Shown here piece by piece: positions 1-8,113 of a stretch of DNA of 64,000 nt. The stretch lies in assembly GCA_017465665.1 (NCBI GenBank), contig JAFTVU010000016.1, forward strand, positions 1 through 64,000, written 5' to 3'. The DNA is from Oscillospiraceae bacterium. GTDB taxonomy: Bacteria > Bacillota > Clostridia > Oscillospirales > Ruminococcaceae. The notes below the pieces were generated by a model. The model was given only the letters and a program-made list of their open reading frames with translations. It was not told where the DNA came from and did not search any database. Numbering within the stretch: the stretch's first letter is position 1; each line of letters starts with the position of its first letter. The position numbers were made by a program, and so were the translations under genes.

Positions 1-702
1 ACCACCGTGCGGGTGGTCGTTGGGGTTCATTACGGAACCGCGAACTGTAGGTCTGATACCCAGATGACGTGTACGGCCTGCCTTACCGAGGTGAACATTC
101 TCGTGGTCGAGATTGGAAACAACACCGATAGTAGCCATGCACTCTGCAGGAACGTATCTCATCTCACCGGAGGGGAGACGTACCATTGCGAGCTTGCCTT
201 CCTTACCCATCAGCTGAGCCATGTTACCAGCGGAACGAACCAGCTGTGCGCCCTTGCCGGGGTGAAGCTCGATGTTGTGGATAACTGTACCTACGGGAAT
301 GTCTGCCAGAGCAAGAGCATTACCGGGCTTGATATCAGCGTCGCTGCCTGCGCGAACTGTGTCGCCGACCTTCAGGCCATCGGGAGCGATGATGTATCTC
401 TTCTCGCCATCCTCGTACTTAACGAGAGCGATAAATGCGGATCTGTTAGGATCGTACTCCAGAGTCATAACCTCTGCGTTCATACCGAGCTTGTTTCTCT
501 TGAAGTCGATAACGCGGTACTTTCTTCTGTTACCGCCACCGTGATGTCTAACGGTGATACGACCGTAGCTGTTACGGCCTGCTGTCTTCTTTACGGGCTC
601 TAAAAGGCTCTTTTCAGGAGCTACTTTAGATAAGCCGCTGTAATCAGTAACAGTCATACCACGACGGCTGTTATTGACAGGCTTGTAAGTCTTAATAGCC
701 AT
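1..702 (-). CDS. rplB: 50S ribosomal protein L2 (C-terminus cut by window edge)
   Basis: L2 is a core 23S rRNA-binding protein of the large subunit, needed for subunit joining and the peptidyl-transferase centre. The translation starts [18 protein letters not shown] and runs about 234 residues to the window edge, where it ends in the near-terminal motif NPNDHPHGG. Full-length L2 is about 275 residues, so some 40 are missing. The ATG at 702 sits behind an AGGAGT-like site. It follows rplW by 17 bases, the standard S10 operon order. Identity is certain; only the truncation is notable. Confidence 0.97.
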   Translation of the reverse strand, partial: MAIKTYKPVNNSRRGMTVTDYSGLSKVAPEKSLLEPVKKTAGRNSYGRITVRHHGGGNRRKYRVIDFKRNKLGMNAEVMTLEYDPNRSAFIALVKYEDGEKRYIIAPDGLKVGDTVRAGSDADIKPGNALALADIPVGTVIHNIELHPGKGAQLVRSAGNMAQLMGKEGKLAMVRLPSGEMRYVPAECMATIGVVSNLDHENVHLGKAGRTRHLGIRPTVRGSVMNPNDHPHGG

Positions 703-719
703 TTCGTTTCACTCCTTAC

Positions 720-1019
720 TTAAATCATTCCATCGAAGAACTCGATTGTCTTAGAGCCTTCTGCGAGAGTAACGATTGCCTTCTTCCAGGAGGAAGTATA
801 GCCTTCGTTTCTGCCCATTCTCTTCAGCTTACCGCGAACGCTGATGGTGTTGACCTTAGCGACCTTAACACCCTTGAACAGTGTTTCAACTGCCTTAGCG
901 ATCTCGATCTTATTAGCATTCTTAGCAACCTTGAAAGTGTACTTGCCGGCTGCCAGACACTCCATGCTGTGCTCTGTGATGATGGGCTTGATGATGATAT
1001 CCTGAGCTGTCTTTACCAT
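720..1019 (-). CDS. rplW: 50S ribosomal protein L23
   Basis: L23 sits at the polypeptide exit tunnel of the large subunit, where it docks trigger factor and SRP. The 99-residue product has the usual length, begins [19 protein letters not shown], and carries the basic stretch [19 protein letters not shown] near residue 65. Its start codon overlaps the end of rplD by one base, which implies translational coupling inside the S10 operon. Confidence 0.97.
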   Translation of the reverse strand: MVKTAQDIIIKPIITEHSMECLAAGKYTFKVAKNANKIEIAKAVETLFKGVKVAKVNTISVRGKLKRMGRNEGYTSSWKKAIVTLAEGSKTIEFFDGMI

Positions 1020-1642
1020 TATGCGTACACCTCCTCAAGCTTCTCCACAGCGCCCTTAACGATAACGAACTTGTCGCAGTTAAGGATGTCGTAAACGTTC
1101 AGGGTGTTGACCTGTGTGGTCTTAGCGCCCTTGATGTTTGCTGCGGACTTGATCACCTTGTTGTCTACGCTGTCCAGAACGATGAGAGTCTTCTTCTCAG
1201 CGCCCAGAGCCTTGAGCATAGCAACCATGGTCTTGGTCTTGAACTCGTCTGTCTTGATAGCGTCAACAACGATCATCTCGTTGTCAGCAACCTTGCAGGA
1301 AAGTGCAGACAGCATAGCGAGCTTCTTAACCTTCTTATTCAGAGTAAATCTGTAGGAACGGGGCTTCGGTCCGAGAGCGATACCACCGTGTCTCCACTGG
1401 GGAGCTCTTGTGGAACCCTGTCTTGCATGACCTGTACCCTTCTGTCTCCAGGGCTTCTTACCGCCGCCGCTTACCTCTGTTCTGGTAAGTGTGGACTGTG
1501 TGCCCTGACGCTGATTTGCGAGATAATTCACAACAGCGGAGTGCATTGCGGACTTGTTAGGCTCAATGCCGAAAACTGCATCGTTAAGCTCGATTTCGGA
1601 AACGACCTTACCCGCCATATCTAATACATTAATCTTTGACAT
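1019..1642 (-). CDS. rplD: 50S ribosomal protein L4
   Basis: L4 binds domain I of 23S rRNA and lines the exit tunnel. In some bacteria it also represses its own S10 operon. The 207-residue product has the tunnel-loop segment [19 protein letters not shown] at about residues 60-80 and a full-length globular domain. It overlaps rplW by one base and lies 17 bases after rplC. The structured RNA seen upstream of rpsJ and between rpsJ and rplC would be candidate regulatory targets, but nothing here proves autoregulation. Confidence 0.97.
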   Translation of the reverse strand: MSKINVLDMAGKVVSEIELNDAVFGIEPNKSAMHSAVVNYLANQRQGTQSTLTRTEVSGGGKKPWRQKGTGHARQGSTRAPQWRHGGIALGPKPRSYRFTLNKKVKKLAMLSALSCKVADNEMIVVDAIKTDEFKTKTMVAMLKALGAEKKTLIVLDSVDNKVIKSAANIKGAKTTQVNTLNVYDILNCDKFVIVKGAVEKLEEVYA

Positions 1643-1659
1643 GATAGTGTCCTCCCCTC

Positions 1660-2292
1660 TTAAGCCTTAACAGCGTCGCAGATTGTAACAACGCCGCCCT
1701 TAGGTCCGGGAACAGCACCCTTAACAGCGATAAGGTTGTTCTCAACGTCAACCTTAACAACTACCAGGTTCTGAACTGTAACCTTCTCAGCACCCATGTG
1801 ACCTGCCATGCCCTTGCCCTTGAAGATTCTGGAGGGGCTGGAGCAAGCGCCCATAGAGCCTGCCTGTCTAACTACAGGACCGGAACCGTGGGACTCGTCA
1901 AGTCTGTGCTGGTTGTGACGCTTGATAGCGCCTGTGAAGCCCTTACCCTTGCTGGTACCGGCAACGTCGATAACGTCGCCCTCAGCAAAAACGTCTGCCT
2001 TGAGGATGTCACCAACGTTCATGTTGGAGATGTCATCAAAACGGAACTCCTTAAGGGTTCTCTTGAACGCGATATCGTTCTTCTTGAAGTGACCTGCCTC
2101 GGGCTTGTTAACGTGCTTGGGAGATACATCTCCGAAGCCCAGCTGAACAGCCTCGTAGCCGTCGTTCTCAGTGGTCTTCTTCTGAACCACTACGCAGGGA
2201 CCCGCTTCGATAACAGTAACGGGAACGACCTTACCTGCCTCGTCGAAGATCTGTGTCATACCGATCTTCTTGCCGATGATTGCCTTTGTCAT
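1660..2292 (-). CDS. rplC: 50S ribosomal protein L3
   Basis: L3 is an early assembly protein near the peptidyl-transferase centre. The 210-residue product starts [18 protein letters not shown] and contains the conserved segment [16 protein letters not shown] plus the loop [14 protein letters not shown]. The length is typical. A strong AAAGGAGGAAAG site lies ahead of the ATG. It is unusual in being separated from rpsJ by 116 bases that fold into three hairpins. Confidence 0.97.
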   Translation of the reverse strand: MTKAIIGKKIGMTQIFDEAGKVVPVTVIEAGPCVVVQKKTTENDGYEAVQLGFGDVSPKHVNKPEAGHFKKNDIAFKRTLKEFRFDDISNMNVGDILKADVFAEGDVIDVAGTSKGKGFTGAIKRHNQHRLDESHGSGPVVRQAGSMGACSSPSRIFKGKGMAGHMGAEKVTVQNLVVVKVDVENNLIAVKGAVPGPKGGVVTICDAVKA

Positions 2293-2408
2293 TTCGGCTT
2301 TCCTCCTTTTGGTTATTGGTTGAAGCGGAATTGCTCCAACATGACCAGCACCTTAACGGTGCATGGTTAGTGGTTGACCGTAGTCAACATAACTCCAATG
2401 ATCTATAA
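2293..2408 (-). promoter_or_regulatory. Three-hairpin RNA spacer between rpsJ and rplC
   Basis: On the transcribed minus strand three separate hairpins occur: GTTGAC/GTCAAC (2373-2378 with 2383-2388), GCACC/GGTGC extended by CCA/TGG (2345-2352 with 2358-2366), and TTGAAGC/GCTCCAA with one G-U pair (2320-2326 with 2333-2339). None is followed by a T-run, so this is not a simple terminator. It could be a ribosomal-protein binding site or an RNA processing site. Function is inferred. Confidence 0.5.
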
Positions 2409-2720
2409 TTAGATATCCATTGAAATTTCTACACCTGCGGGAAGCTCCAGTGTCTGCAGAGCCTCAACAGTCTTAGCGGAAGGACGGATAACGTCGATGA
2501 GACGCTTGTGAGTTCTCAGCTCGAACTGCTCACGGGAGTCCTTGTACTTGTGAACCGCTCTCAGGATAGTGATAACTTCCTTGTTTGTGGGGAGCGGAAC
2601 GGGTCCTGCTACGCGAGCGCCTGTGCGTGTTGCTGTCTCAACGATCTTCTTTGCTGCTGCATCAACAACGCTGTGCTCGTAACCCTTGATCTTGATTCTT
2701 ACCTTCTCGTTTGCTGCCAT
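2409..2720 (-). CDS. rpsJ: 30S ribosomal protein S10
   Basis: S10 is a 30S head protein (also NusE, a transcription antitermination factor). The 103-residue product carries [21 protein letters not shown] in the middle and [12 protein letters not shown] near residue 70, both hallmarks of S10. It is the first gene of the operon and has the site GAAGGAGTTGAAAAATC ahead of the ATG. Confidence 0.98.
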   Translation of the reverse strand: MAANEKVRIKIKGYEHSVVDAAAKKIVETATRTGARVAGPVPLPTNKEVITILRAVHKYKDSREQFELRTHKRLIDVIRPSAKTVEALQTLELPAGVEISMDI

Positions 2721-3012
2721 GATTTTTCAACTCCTTCTGTAGTTTGGTACTGGCAAAAGCTTATTTTGAAAAATCCACTGTACCGTGTGTTTCATCCTTA
2801 CAACACCAACCCGTTAGTTATCCGAAACTTTCCGGACACTTTAACAGCCGAGTGAGCGGTGAAGATCACACGTTTTCTGTAAATCTTCTACGCCCGATTT
2901 AAAATCGGACCTGCTCCGTCGAAATTACCGCGGAAACCGCGCAACCTCCGACCTCAACGCCTATGCCGTTTGTATTATGGTGCATAGTTATAGCTACACA
3001 CCCGCAAAAATA
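2721..3012 (-). promoter_or_regulatory. Long structured 5' leader of the S10 operon
   Basis: About 285 bases separate the promoter from rpsJ and hold no gene. Reading on minus, several short hairpins can be drawn: CGCGG/CCGCG near 2930, CCGAT/ATCGG near 2897-2910, GAAGAT/ATCTTC near 2862-2889, and TCCG/CGGA near 2820-2835. This suits a ribosomal-protein autoregulatory leader. No known leader class was recognised. The rest of the gap up to gpr (3042-3219) is AT-rich, and nothing else in it could be supported. Confidence 0.45.
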
Positions 3013-3041
3013 ATTGTATCATATCCGCAAATTAATTGCAA
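3013..3041 (-). promoter_or_regulatory. Sigma-A promoter of the S10 operon
   Basis: On minus, TTGCAA (3036-3041), a 17-base spacer, then TACAAT (3013-3018). Transcription would start near 3006. Confidence 0.7.
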
Positions 3042-3219
3042 GAACTATTTCAGCGCCTCTCAGAGAAATTTGCAGATAATTTCAGTTCTGTTTTATGCAA
3101 TCTGCACAAATCACCCAAAAATCGCTGTACAATGCGGAATATTGCACGTTTATATGTCAAACTGTATATTTTTTATATACTTTTTCTGGGTATACTATTA
3201 TAATATATAGGGAAATTTA

Positions 3220-3951
3220 TCATATCCCTGTAAGGGCATTGATCGCGCCCGCTATTACCTCCGCCCAGACCTGTGCCAGCTCCGCTTCGTTGGGCGGTGC
3301 TGTAAGATAACCCTTATGCATGGGATTGCCTGTCAGCCCAGCCAGCTCACTCACCATCGGTACACCCACCGCCACCACAGGCACACCCACAAAGCTGTTA
3401 TTGAGCGGCGGCACATTCTCACATACACCTGAGCCAGGCTGTATCCCCGCGTCGCTAACCTGCACCGTCCTGCCGATCTTCAGCGGATCATGACAAGCCA
3501 GCGCATCTATCGCCAGTACACAGCGTACATTTAGCTCCGCCGCAACGCCACGCACCATCCGCACGGTCTCTATGCCCGTATTGGAATATACATCCGTTTC
3601 CATCGCAGCCAGCGCACGCTTACCTGTGCCGCCGTGCAGCAGCCGTACCGTTCTCGATCCCAGACTATCTCTTGCTATATCAGGATTGCCCAAGCCTGCT
3701 GCAAGTATCAGCCCATCTCGTGGCAGAAGCCGCTCCAGCGCCTTTTGCAGAAGCAACGAAACCGCATGATCCGTGGGGTTTCCCTCAATTGTAATATACC
3801 GCCCTGCAACCTTGCCAAGCTTGCGCGAATCCGTCCTGCTTACACGGACATCTGTTACATGGGTATTTCCGAAGCGTCTGCGTATAACTCTTGTGCTACG
3901 CTGTCCCTCAGTAAGATTCGCCGCCTCCATAGCCAGACCTGTTCTATACAT
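3220..3951 (-). CDS. gpr: Germination protease GPR, short form
   Basis: GPR is the endopeptidase that degrades small acid-soluble spore proteins at germination. The 243-residue product keeps the family landmarks: YRTGLAMEA at the N-terminus, GLGNPDIARDSLG around residues 86-98, NTGIE near 124, the AIDALA block with Asp149, and the VSDAGIQPGSGV block. Asp95 and Asp149 align with the catalytic aspartate pair known from the Bacillus enzyme. It is much shorter than the Bacillus proteins (about 370 residues) and lacks most of their propeptide and C-terminal region. The site GGAGGAAG lies six bases before the ATG. It is divergent from rpsT, a common Firmicute arrangement. Confidence 0.9.
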   Translation of the reverse strand: MYRTGLAMEAANLTEGQRSTRVIRRRFGNTHVTDVRVSRTDSRKLGKVAGRYITIEGNPTDHAVSLLLQKALERLLPRDGLILAAGLGNPDIARDSLGSRTVRLLHGGTGKRALAAMETDVYSNTGIETVRMVRGVAAELNVRCVLAIDALACHDPLKIGRTVQVSDAGIQPGSGVCENVPPLNNSFVGVPVVAVGVPMVSELAGLTGNPMHKGYLTAPPNEAELAQVWAEVIAGAINALTGI

Positions 3952-3990
3952 AAAAAACTTCCTCCGTCATGAAAAAATTTCAAAAAACTA

Positions 3991-4019
3991 TTGCATTTTA
4001 TTTTGAGTTGTGCTATAAT
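3991..4019 (+). promoter_or_regulatory. Promoter of rpsT
   Basis: TTGCAT (3991-3996), a 17-base spacer, TATAAT (4014-4019). It leaves a leader of about 140 bases before rpsT. Confidence 0.75.
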
Positions 4020-4167
4020 TAAGTGTATTATGAGAAAAAATAAACCGAGCTTATAAAATTTCAATGTTTACGGCGATATTTTTGGTGAATATAGATAGAT
4101 TTCCCTGAAATTTCGTAAAAATACAAAGAAGCTTTTGCTCGTAATCAAAATACGGAGGTGAAATATA

Positions 4168-4413
4168 ATGCCAAACATTAAGTCCGCTAAGAAGAGAGTT
4201 CTCGTTGCTAAGCAGAGAACAGACGCTAACAAGGCTGCTAAGACCGCACTCAAGACAGTTCTGAAGAAGGCTCGTGCTGAGGAGGCTGACGCTGCTGCTA
4301 TCAAGACTGCTGTTGTAAGCGTAGACAAGGCTGCAGGCAAGGGCCTTATCCACAAGAACAAGGCTGCCCGCCTCAAGAGCCAGCTCGCTAAGAAGGCTAA
4401 CGCAAGTGCATAA
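4168..4413 (+). CDS. rpsT: 30S ribosomal protein S20
   Basis: S20 is a primary 16S rRNA-binding protein of the small subunit. The 81-residue, Lys/Ala-rich helical product starts MPNIKSAKKRVLVAKQRT and ends in HKNKAARLKSQLAKKANA, both typical. The site ACGGAGGTGAAATATA precedes the ATG. The gene is monocistronic, between its own promoter and a strong terminator. Confidence 0.97.
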   Translation: MPNIKSAKKRVLVAKQRTDANKAAKTALKTVLKKARAEEADAAAIKTAVVSVDKAAGKGLIHKNKAARLKSQLAKKANASA

Positions 4414-4431
4414 TTTCCGATAAGGAATTTA

Positions 4432-4469
4432 CACCCGCTCGCAACACGCAGGCGGGTGCTTGTTTTTTT
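4432..4469 (+). terminator. Intrinsic terminator after rpsT
   Basis: Stem CACCCGC/GCGGGTG (4432-4438 with 4451-4457) followed by a run of seven T at 4463-4469. Confidence 0.85.
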
Positions 4470-4545
4470 GTCGCAAAAAGCAAAAATATACATAACATAC
4501 AAACAGAACAAATATGTGTAGACATCATAGCAAGGAGAAAATATA

Positions 4546-5022
4546 ATGAGAAGATCAGAAAGAGAAGTAACAGATATCGCAGAGATCGAAAGGATACTGA
4601 ATGAAGCGCAGGTATGCCGCATCGCGCTGGTAGACGGCGAATTTCCCTATCTTATCCCACTGTGCTTCGGCTATACGCTGGAAAGCGGCGAGCTTGCACT
4701 GTATTTCCACAGCGCACTGCAGGGAAAGAAGATGGAGCTGCTAAAGAAAAACAACAACGCTGCATTTGAGATAGACAAGCTGGGTGAGATAATCCCGGGA
4801 GAGAACGCGTGCAGCTTCTCTGCAAGCTTTGAATGCATAACAGGCCGCGGTACTATCGATATCCTGAACGGCATTGAGAAAATAACCGCTCTGAACTCCA
4901 TCATGGCAAAGTACGACAAAAGCGGCAGAGAGCACAAGTACAGCGAACAGACCCTCAATAACGTAGCGCTCCTCAAGCTGACTGCAGATGAATTCTGCTG
5001 CAAGGCTCATAAGGCTGAGTAA
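4546..5022 (+). CDS. Pyridoxamine 5'-phosphate oxidase-fold flavoprotein (NimA-like)
   Basis: The 158-residue product belongs to the split-barrel FMN-binding family that includes 5-nitroimidazole reductase-like proteins. The opening MRRSEREVTDIAEIERIL, the segment VCRIALVDGEFPYLIPLCFGY and the cofactor-loop-like LYFHSALQGKKMELL are characteristic. Such proteins bind FMN or heme; the actual substrate is unknown. An AAGGAGAAAAT site precedes the ATG. It is followed 23 bases later by a P-loop kinase-like gene, probably in the same transcript. Drug resistance should not be assumed from the fold alone. Confidence 0.8.
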   Translation: MRRSEREVTDIAEIERILNEAQVCRIALVDGEFPYLIPLCFGYTLESGELALYFHSALQGKKMELLKKNNNAAFEIDKLGEIIPGENACSFSASFECITGRGTIDILNGIEKITALNSIMAKYDKSGREHKYSEQTLNNVALLKLTADEFCCKAHKAE

Positions 5023-5045
5023 GCAGATTTATTGGTATATCAGAT

Positions 5046-5537
5046 ATGAAAAAGATCATAGTGATCGGCTGCCCCGGAAGCGGTAAAAGCACATTTTCCA
5101 GAGCGCTGCACGAAAAGACAGGAATACCGCTTTTTCATCTGGACATGATGTATTGGAACGCAGACAGAACAACTGTAGAAAGATCCATCTTTCGCAAGCG
5201 TCTGTCAGATACGATCAAAAAGGACAAATGGATAATCGACGGCAATTACGGATCAACGATAGAACTGCGTTTGCAGGCATGTGATACGGTAATTTTTCTG
5301 GATTATCCGCCCGAAGTGTGCCTTGATGGTATCAGAGAACGAAGAGGTAAACCGCGGACCGATATGCCCTGGGTAGAGGACGAAAACGAAGAAGATACCG
5401 AGTTCATTGAATTTGTGAAGAGCTTCAATATTCAAAGCAGACCCAGTATCGTGGAGCTGCTGAACAAATATCCACACAAAAACATTTATATCTTCAAAAG
5501 CCGCAAGGAAGCAGATGGATTTCTGAAAGAAATATAA
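5046..5537 (+). CDS. P-loop adenylate kinase-like protein (FlaR/topology-modulation type)
   Basis: The 163-residue P-loop NTPase carries the Walker A motif GCPGSGKST at residues 8-16, the substrate segment FHLDMMYWN near 30, and a DYPPEVCLDGIRERRGK lid-like segment near 80. It resembles the small adenylate kinase-related proteins annotated as DNA topology modulation FlaR. The real substrate is unknown. It is second in a two-gene unit with the flavoprotein. A perfect 12-bp hairpin follows. Confidence 0.75.
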   Translation: MKKIIVIGCPGSGKSTFSRALHEKTGIPLFHLDMMYWNADRTTVERSIFRKRLSDTIKKDKWIIDGNYGSTIELRLQACDTVIFLDYPPEVCLDGIRERRGKPRTDMPWVEDENEEDTEFIEFVKSFNIQSRPSIVELLNKYPHKNIYIFKSRKEADGFLKEI

Positions 5538-5556
5538 CGAATATATAGATATAAGA

Positions 5557-5586
5557 CAGCCTGAGAAGCTTTCACTTCTCAGGCTG
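5557..5586. terminator. Bidirectional terminator between convergent genes
   Basis: A perfect 12-bp stem CAGCCTGAGAAG/CTTCTCAGGCTG with a six-base loop lies between the plus-strand kinase-like gene and the minus-strand lipoprotein. The plus side is followed by TGCTTTATT; the minus side has only weak T content. Confidence 0.7.
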
Positions 5587-5590
5587 TGCT

Positions 5591-6250
5591 TTATTCTGTG
5601 AGACCTTTCGCGCTTGCGGGAAGTCTGTCTCCCCATTTCAAAGGCTCATCCTGTGGCAGTATCGTTATCTCAAGCAGCTCACCCTTTGCCGCTGTAATGG
5701 GTTCGTCCAGCTCTATGCGATATGTTACTCCCGCTGCACGGACAGTATATTCCGTCGGTACAGTTGGATTAAAGCACACCTCTGCAGAGAAAGTCTTTCC
5801 AATAAGCTCATAATGCTGTGCATTGATAACTGCGTTTTGCAGCGCCGAACAGCTGTCCTCATCATAATATATCCAAGTATCCGCCAGGCTGTCATAGATA
5901 AAAAATGCCCATCCTACCTCATAACCCTCAACATCGGGATAAGGCGGCTGTTCCATTGCCAAGCCAAAGCGCACCACATTTTCTCCGTCCAATAGAGAGC
6001 CTAAAATATACCCCTGTTCCTGATGTTCGTATGCGCTCAGCTTTGCACCGGGTCTGCCGTAGCCATGATCATACACTTCAGAAAAACTATCTCTGGTATC
6101 CAGCAGTGCAACGATCTCTGTATAATACGAATTGTCGCTGCCGACCTCGATACCTCCGAAGCGCTCTCCGAGAACCAGCCTTGCACCCGACTCCGCACAG
6201 CCTGTCATAGCCGCAATAAACAGCAGCACCACAATTATTATCCTGCCCAT
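5591..6250 (-). CDS. Predicted lipoprotein, unknown function
   Basis: The 219-residue product starts with a lipoprotein signal, MGRIIIVVLLFIAAMTGCAES, with the lipobox cysteine at residue 18, so it should be anchored outside the membrane. The body is acidic and rich in Tyr and Gly, with no family I recognise. The start at 6250 is chosen because AAAGGGGTG lies just upstream and the signal peptide begins there; the frame stays open 22 codons further without such a site. It sits between two terminators, so it is probably transcribed alone. Confidence 0.75.
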   Translation of the reverse strand: MGRIIIVVLLFIAAMTGCAESGARLVLGERFGGIEVGSDNSYYTEIVALLDTRDSFSEVYDHGYGRPGAKLSAYEHQEQGYILGSLLDGENVVRFGLAMEQPPYPDVEGYEVGWAFFIYDSLADTWIYYDEDSCSALQNAVINAQHYELIGKTFSAEVCFNPTVPTEYTVRAAGVTYRIELDEPITAAKGELLEITILPQDEPLKWGDRLPASAKGLTE

Positions 6251-6303
6251 ATCCGCACCCCTTTCATTTGTATATAAAACCGCGCTCTTTAACGAAAGGT
6301 TGC

Positions 6304-6333
6304 AAAAACGCCGCACGAGAATATCGTGCGGCG
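6304..6333 (-). terminator. Terminator after the AIM24 gene
   Basis: Ten-bp stem CGCCGCACGA/TCGTGCGGCG (6309-6318 with 6324-6333). On minus it is followed by TTTTT (6304-6308). Confidence 0.8.
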
Positions 6334-6353
6334 CATCTTATGAGGTCATATCA

Positions 6354-7106
6354 TCACGGAGCAACAAGGATACGTCCTGTTCCTCTGTATACATTTACAA
6401 GACCCTCGCCCGAAGCAGCAGAACCGATGAGTGTCTTTGTTGTTCTCTCAACAGTGAACTGCAGACCGCTGGACCATGCCACTGCATTGTTTCCGTCGAT
6501 CTTTACAACATCGTTGTTGAGATCCAGCACGATGAGCTCCTCTCTGGGAAGGTGACACTCAAGTGCTACGATGCCCTGTCCAACGATAGCGGTATTGAAG
6601 AGACCCTCACCACCTGCAACAGCGGAGGAAAGGTTGCTTCTCATTACAGTCTTTACCTCTGCGGTATCAGAGCAGGCAAGGAACAGACCATCATCAACTG
6701 TAACACTGCCGCCCCAGTTAGCAAGATCCTCAAACAGGATGTACTTATATGTAGGCTCCAGCACCAGCAGACCGTGACCTGTATACTTGGGCTTGATAGC
6801 AGACTCCTTTGTTACAGTGGAAGCCATAGCCTTCATCAGCATATTGCCGACACCCTTGACATCTGTGGATGCCTCAACGTTGCCCAGCATCATCTGCATA
6901 GCGCCTGCGGAGATGATAACGCCGTTGCCATTAAGTTCAACGATAACCTGTCTTTTTCTTACGCCCATAGCAGAACTGTAGTATGCAGTATCGGGACGAG
7001 CTGCAGCCAGAGAGGAGACCTTGTCATACTCCAGCACAGAGAAGTTGCCCAGCTTTGCCGATATGTGGCGTGCAGGTGAATTTTCAAATGCGTCAATAGA
7101 AATCAT
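6354..7106 (-). CDS. AIM24 / TIGR00266 family protein
   Basis: The product (250 residues) is a beta-helical AIM24-family protein. Supporting segments are GVRKRQVIVELNGNGVIISAGAM, LLVLEPTYKYILFED, the repeated DDGLFLACSDT block, and GGEGLFNTAIVGQGIVALEC. The family is widespread, and no biochemical role is established for bacterial members. The ATG at 7106 is preceded by GGAGGTAATTGAA; a TTG five codons upstream overlaps that site and is unlikely. It sits between two terminators. Confidence 0.85.
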   Translation of the reverse strand: MISIDAFENSPARHISAKLGNFSVLEYDKVSSLAAARPDTAYYSSAMGVRKRQVIVELNGNGVIISAGAMQMMLGNVEASTDVKGVGNMLMKAMASTVTKESAIKPKYTGHGLLVLEPTYKYILFEDLANWGGSVTVDDGLFLACSDTAEVKTVMRSNLSSAVAGGEGLFNTAIVGQGIVALECHLPREELIVLDLNNDVVKIDGNNAVAWSSGLQFTVERTTKTLIGSAASGEGLVNVYRGTGRILVAP

Positions 7107-7135
7107 TTCAATTACCTCCAAATAATAATATCATT

Positions 7136-7164
7136 AAAAAGCACCTCGCCGAGAGGTGCTTTTT
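7136..7164 (-). terminator. Terminator after the YegP-family gene
   Basis: Hairpin AAAAAGCACCTC/GAGGTGCTTTTT (7136-7147 with 7153-7164) with a five-base loop. It is flanked by A and T runs, so it could work in both directions. Confidence 0.8.
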
Positions 7165-7170
7165 ATAAGC

Positions 7171-7551
7171 TTACTTCTTTTCAGCCATTGTGATATCAGC
7201 ATCAGCTGCATTCTTGCGAACACTTTCAATGCCGTTCTCACAGGACTTCTTGGTCTTGTAGCCCTCGCTTGCAGCGATGACCTGACCATTCTTAGCCTTC
7301 AGGCGGAAACGGATCTCACCCTTCTTGTCTGTGTAGATCTCGAACTTGGGGTTCTTAGCTGTTGCGTATCCCTCAACAGTCTGATCCTCTACATTAGCGA
7401 TGGGAGCATTGGTCTTAACGCTCTTGCAGCCGTTCTTGCAGCTTGCCACAGCCTTGTAAACTTCGCCGCCAACTGCGATAGTTTCGCCGTTGCCTGCCTT
7501 AAGAGCAAATGTGTAGCCTGTCTTTGTTTCGTTGATAACGAACTTGCCCAT
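7171..7551 (-). CDS. YegP/DUF1508-family protein, two tandem repeats
   Basis: The 126-residue product consists of two copies of the DUF1508 beta-hairpin module. The first is GKFVINETKTGYTFALKAGNG with a SCKNGCKSVK tail; the second is PKFEIYTDKKGEIRFRLKAKNG with a SCENGIESVRKNA tail. The family is common and its function is unknown. A consensus promoter lies upstream, which suggests high expression. Confidence 0.9.
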   Translation of the reverse strand: MGKFVINETKTGYTFALKAGNGETIAVGGEVYKAVASCKNGCKSVKTNAPIANVEDQTVEGYATAKNPKFEIYTDKKGEIRFRLKAKNGQVIAASEGYKTKKSCENGIESVRKNAADADITMAEKK

Positions 7552-7614
7552 GATATGTACCGTCCTTTCGTATTATCCGAGACATCCGCCTCGGTTTCCG
7601 TCGTTTATAGAATA

Positions 7615-7643
7615 ATTATAGCAATTTTTGCGGTTATTGTCAA
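7615..7643 (-). promoter_or_regulatory. Perfect-consensus promoter of the YegP-family gene
   Basis: On minus, TTGACA (7638-7643), a 17-base spacer, TATAAT (7615-7620). Confidence 0.85.
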
Positions 7644-7702
7644 CTAGATAGAGCAAAATCACAAAAAAATCTACATGAATAAGATGTATTATGTGAAAAC
7701 TG

Positions 7703-7731
7703 TTGCAATTTCACTCGGAATATTGTATAAT
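7703..7731 (+). promoter_or_regulatory. Promoter of the darA-holB-ricT operon
   Basis: TTGCAA (7703-7708), a 17-base spacer, TATAAT (7726-7731), about 50 bases before darA. Confidence 0.8.
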
Positions 7732-7789
7732 AATATATGTATAGCATTATGCTGTAATACCCATTCTCATATATCGGGAGGGAATATAT

Positions 7790-8113
7790 ATGAAACTCAT
7801 TTACGCTATAGTAAACAATGACGACAGCCACGCAGTATCCTCTGCACTGACACGCAACGGCTTTCAGGCAACAAAGCTCGCTTCTACAGGAGGCTTCCTC
7901 ATGGCAGGAAACACCACGTTCATGATATGCTCGGAGGATGACAAGGTGGAGGACGCTATCGCTACCATCAAGGAGCACAGCCACAAGCGCAAGCAGTTCG
8001 TGCCCAATTCTGCAAACTTCAGCACAGGCGGCTATACCAGCTTCCCTGTAGAGGTTGCTGTTGGCGGTGCGACCATCTTCGTTACTAACATAGAAAGATT
8101 CGAGAAGGTATAA
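7790..8113 (+). CDS. darA: PII-like cyclic-di-AMP receptor DarA
   Basis: DarA (YaaQ, PstA) is a trimeric PII-like signalling protein that binds cyclic di-AMP. The 107-residue product starts MKLIYAIVNNDDSHAVSSAL and carries the glycine-rich FLMAGNTTFMI segment and the C-terminal GGATIFVTNIERFEKV, both typical. It is the first gene of a darA-holB-ricT run that matches the B. subtilis order. Its stop overlaps the holB start by one base. Its direct protein target is not shown by the sequence. Confidence 0.92.
   Translation: MKLIYAIVNNDDSHAVSSALTRNGFQATKLASTGGFLMAGNTTFMICSEDDKVEDAIATIKEHSHKRKQFVPNSANFSTGGYTSFPVEVAVGGATIFVTNIERFEKV

Noticed and set aside
7..603. Open frame on plus at the left edge
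   Set aside because: It is antisense to rplB, whose minus-strand translation is clear.
4546..5022. Nitroimidazole resistance gene
   Set aside because: Only the split-barrel fold is shared; most family members have no proven resistance role.
6132..7079. A 315-codon open frame on plus opposite the AIM24 gene
   Set aside because: The minus-strand product is a recognisable family member with a good ribosome site and terminator; the plus frame is a shadow.
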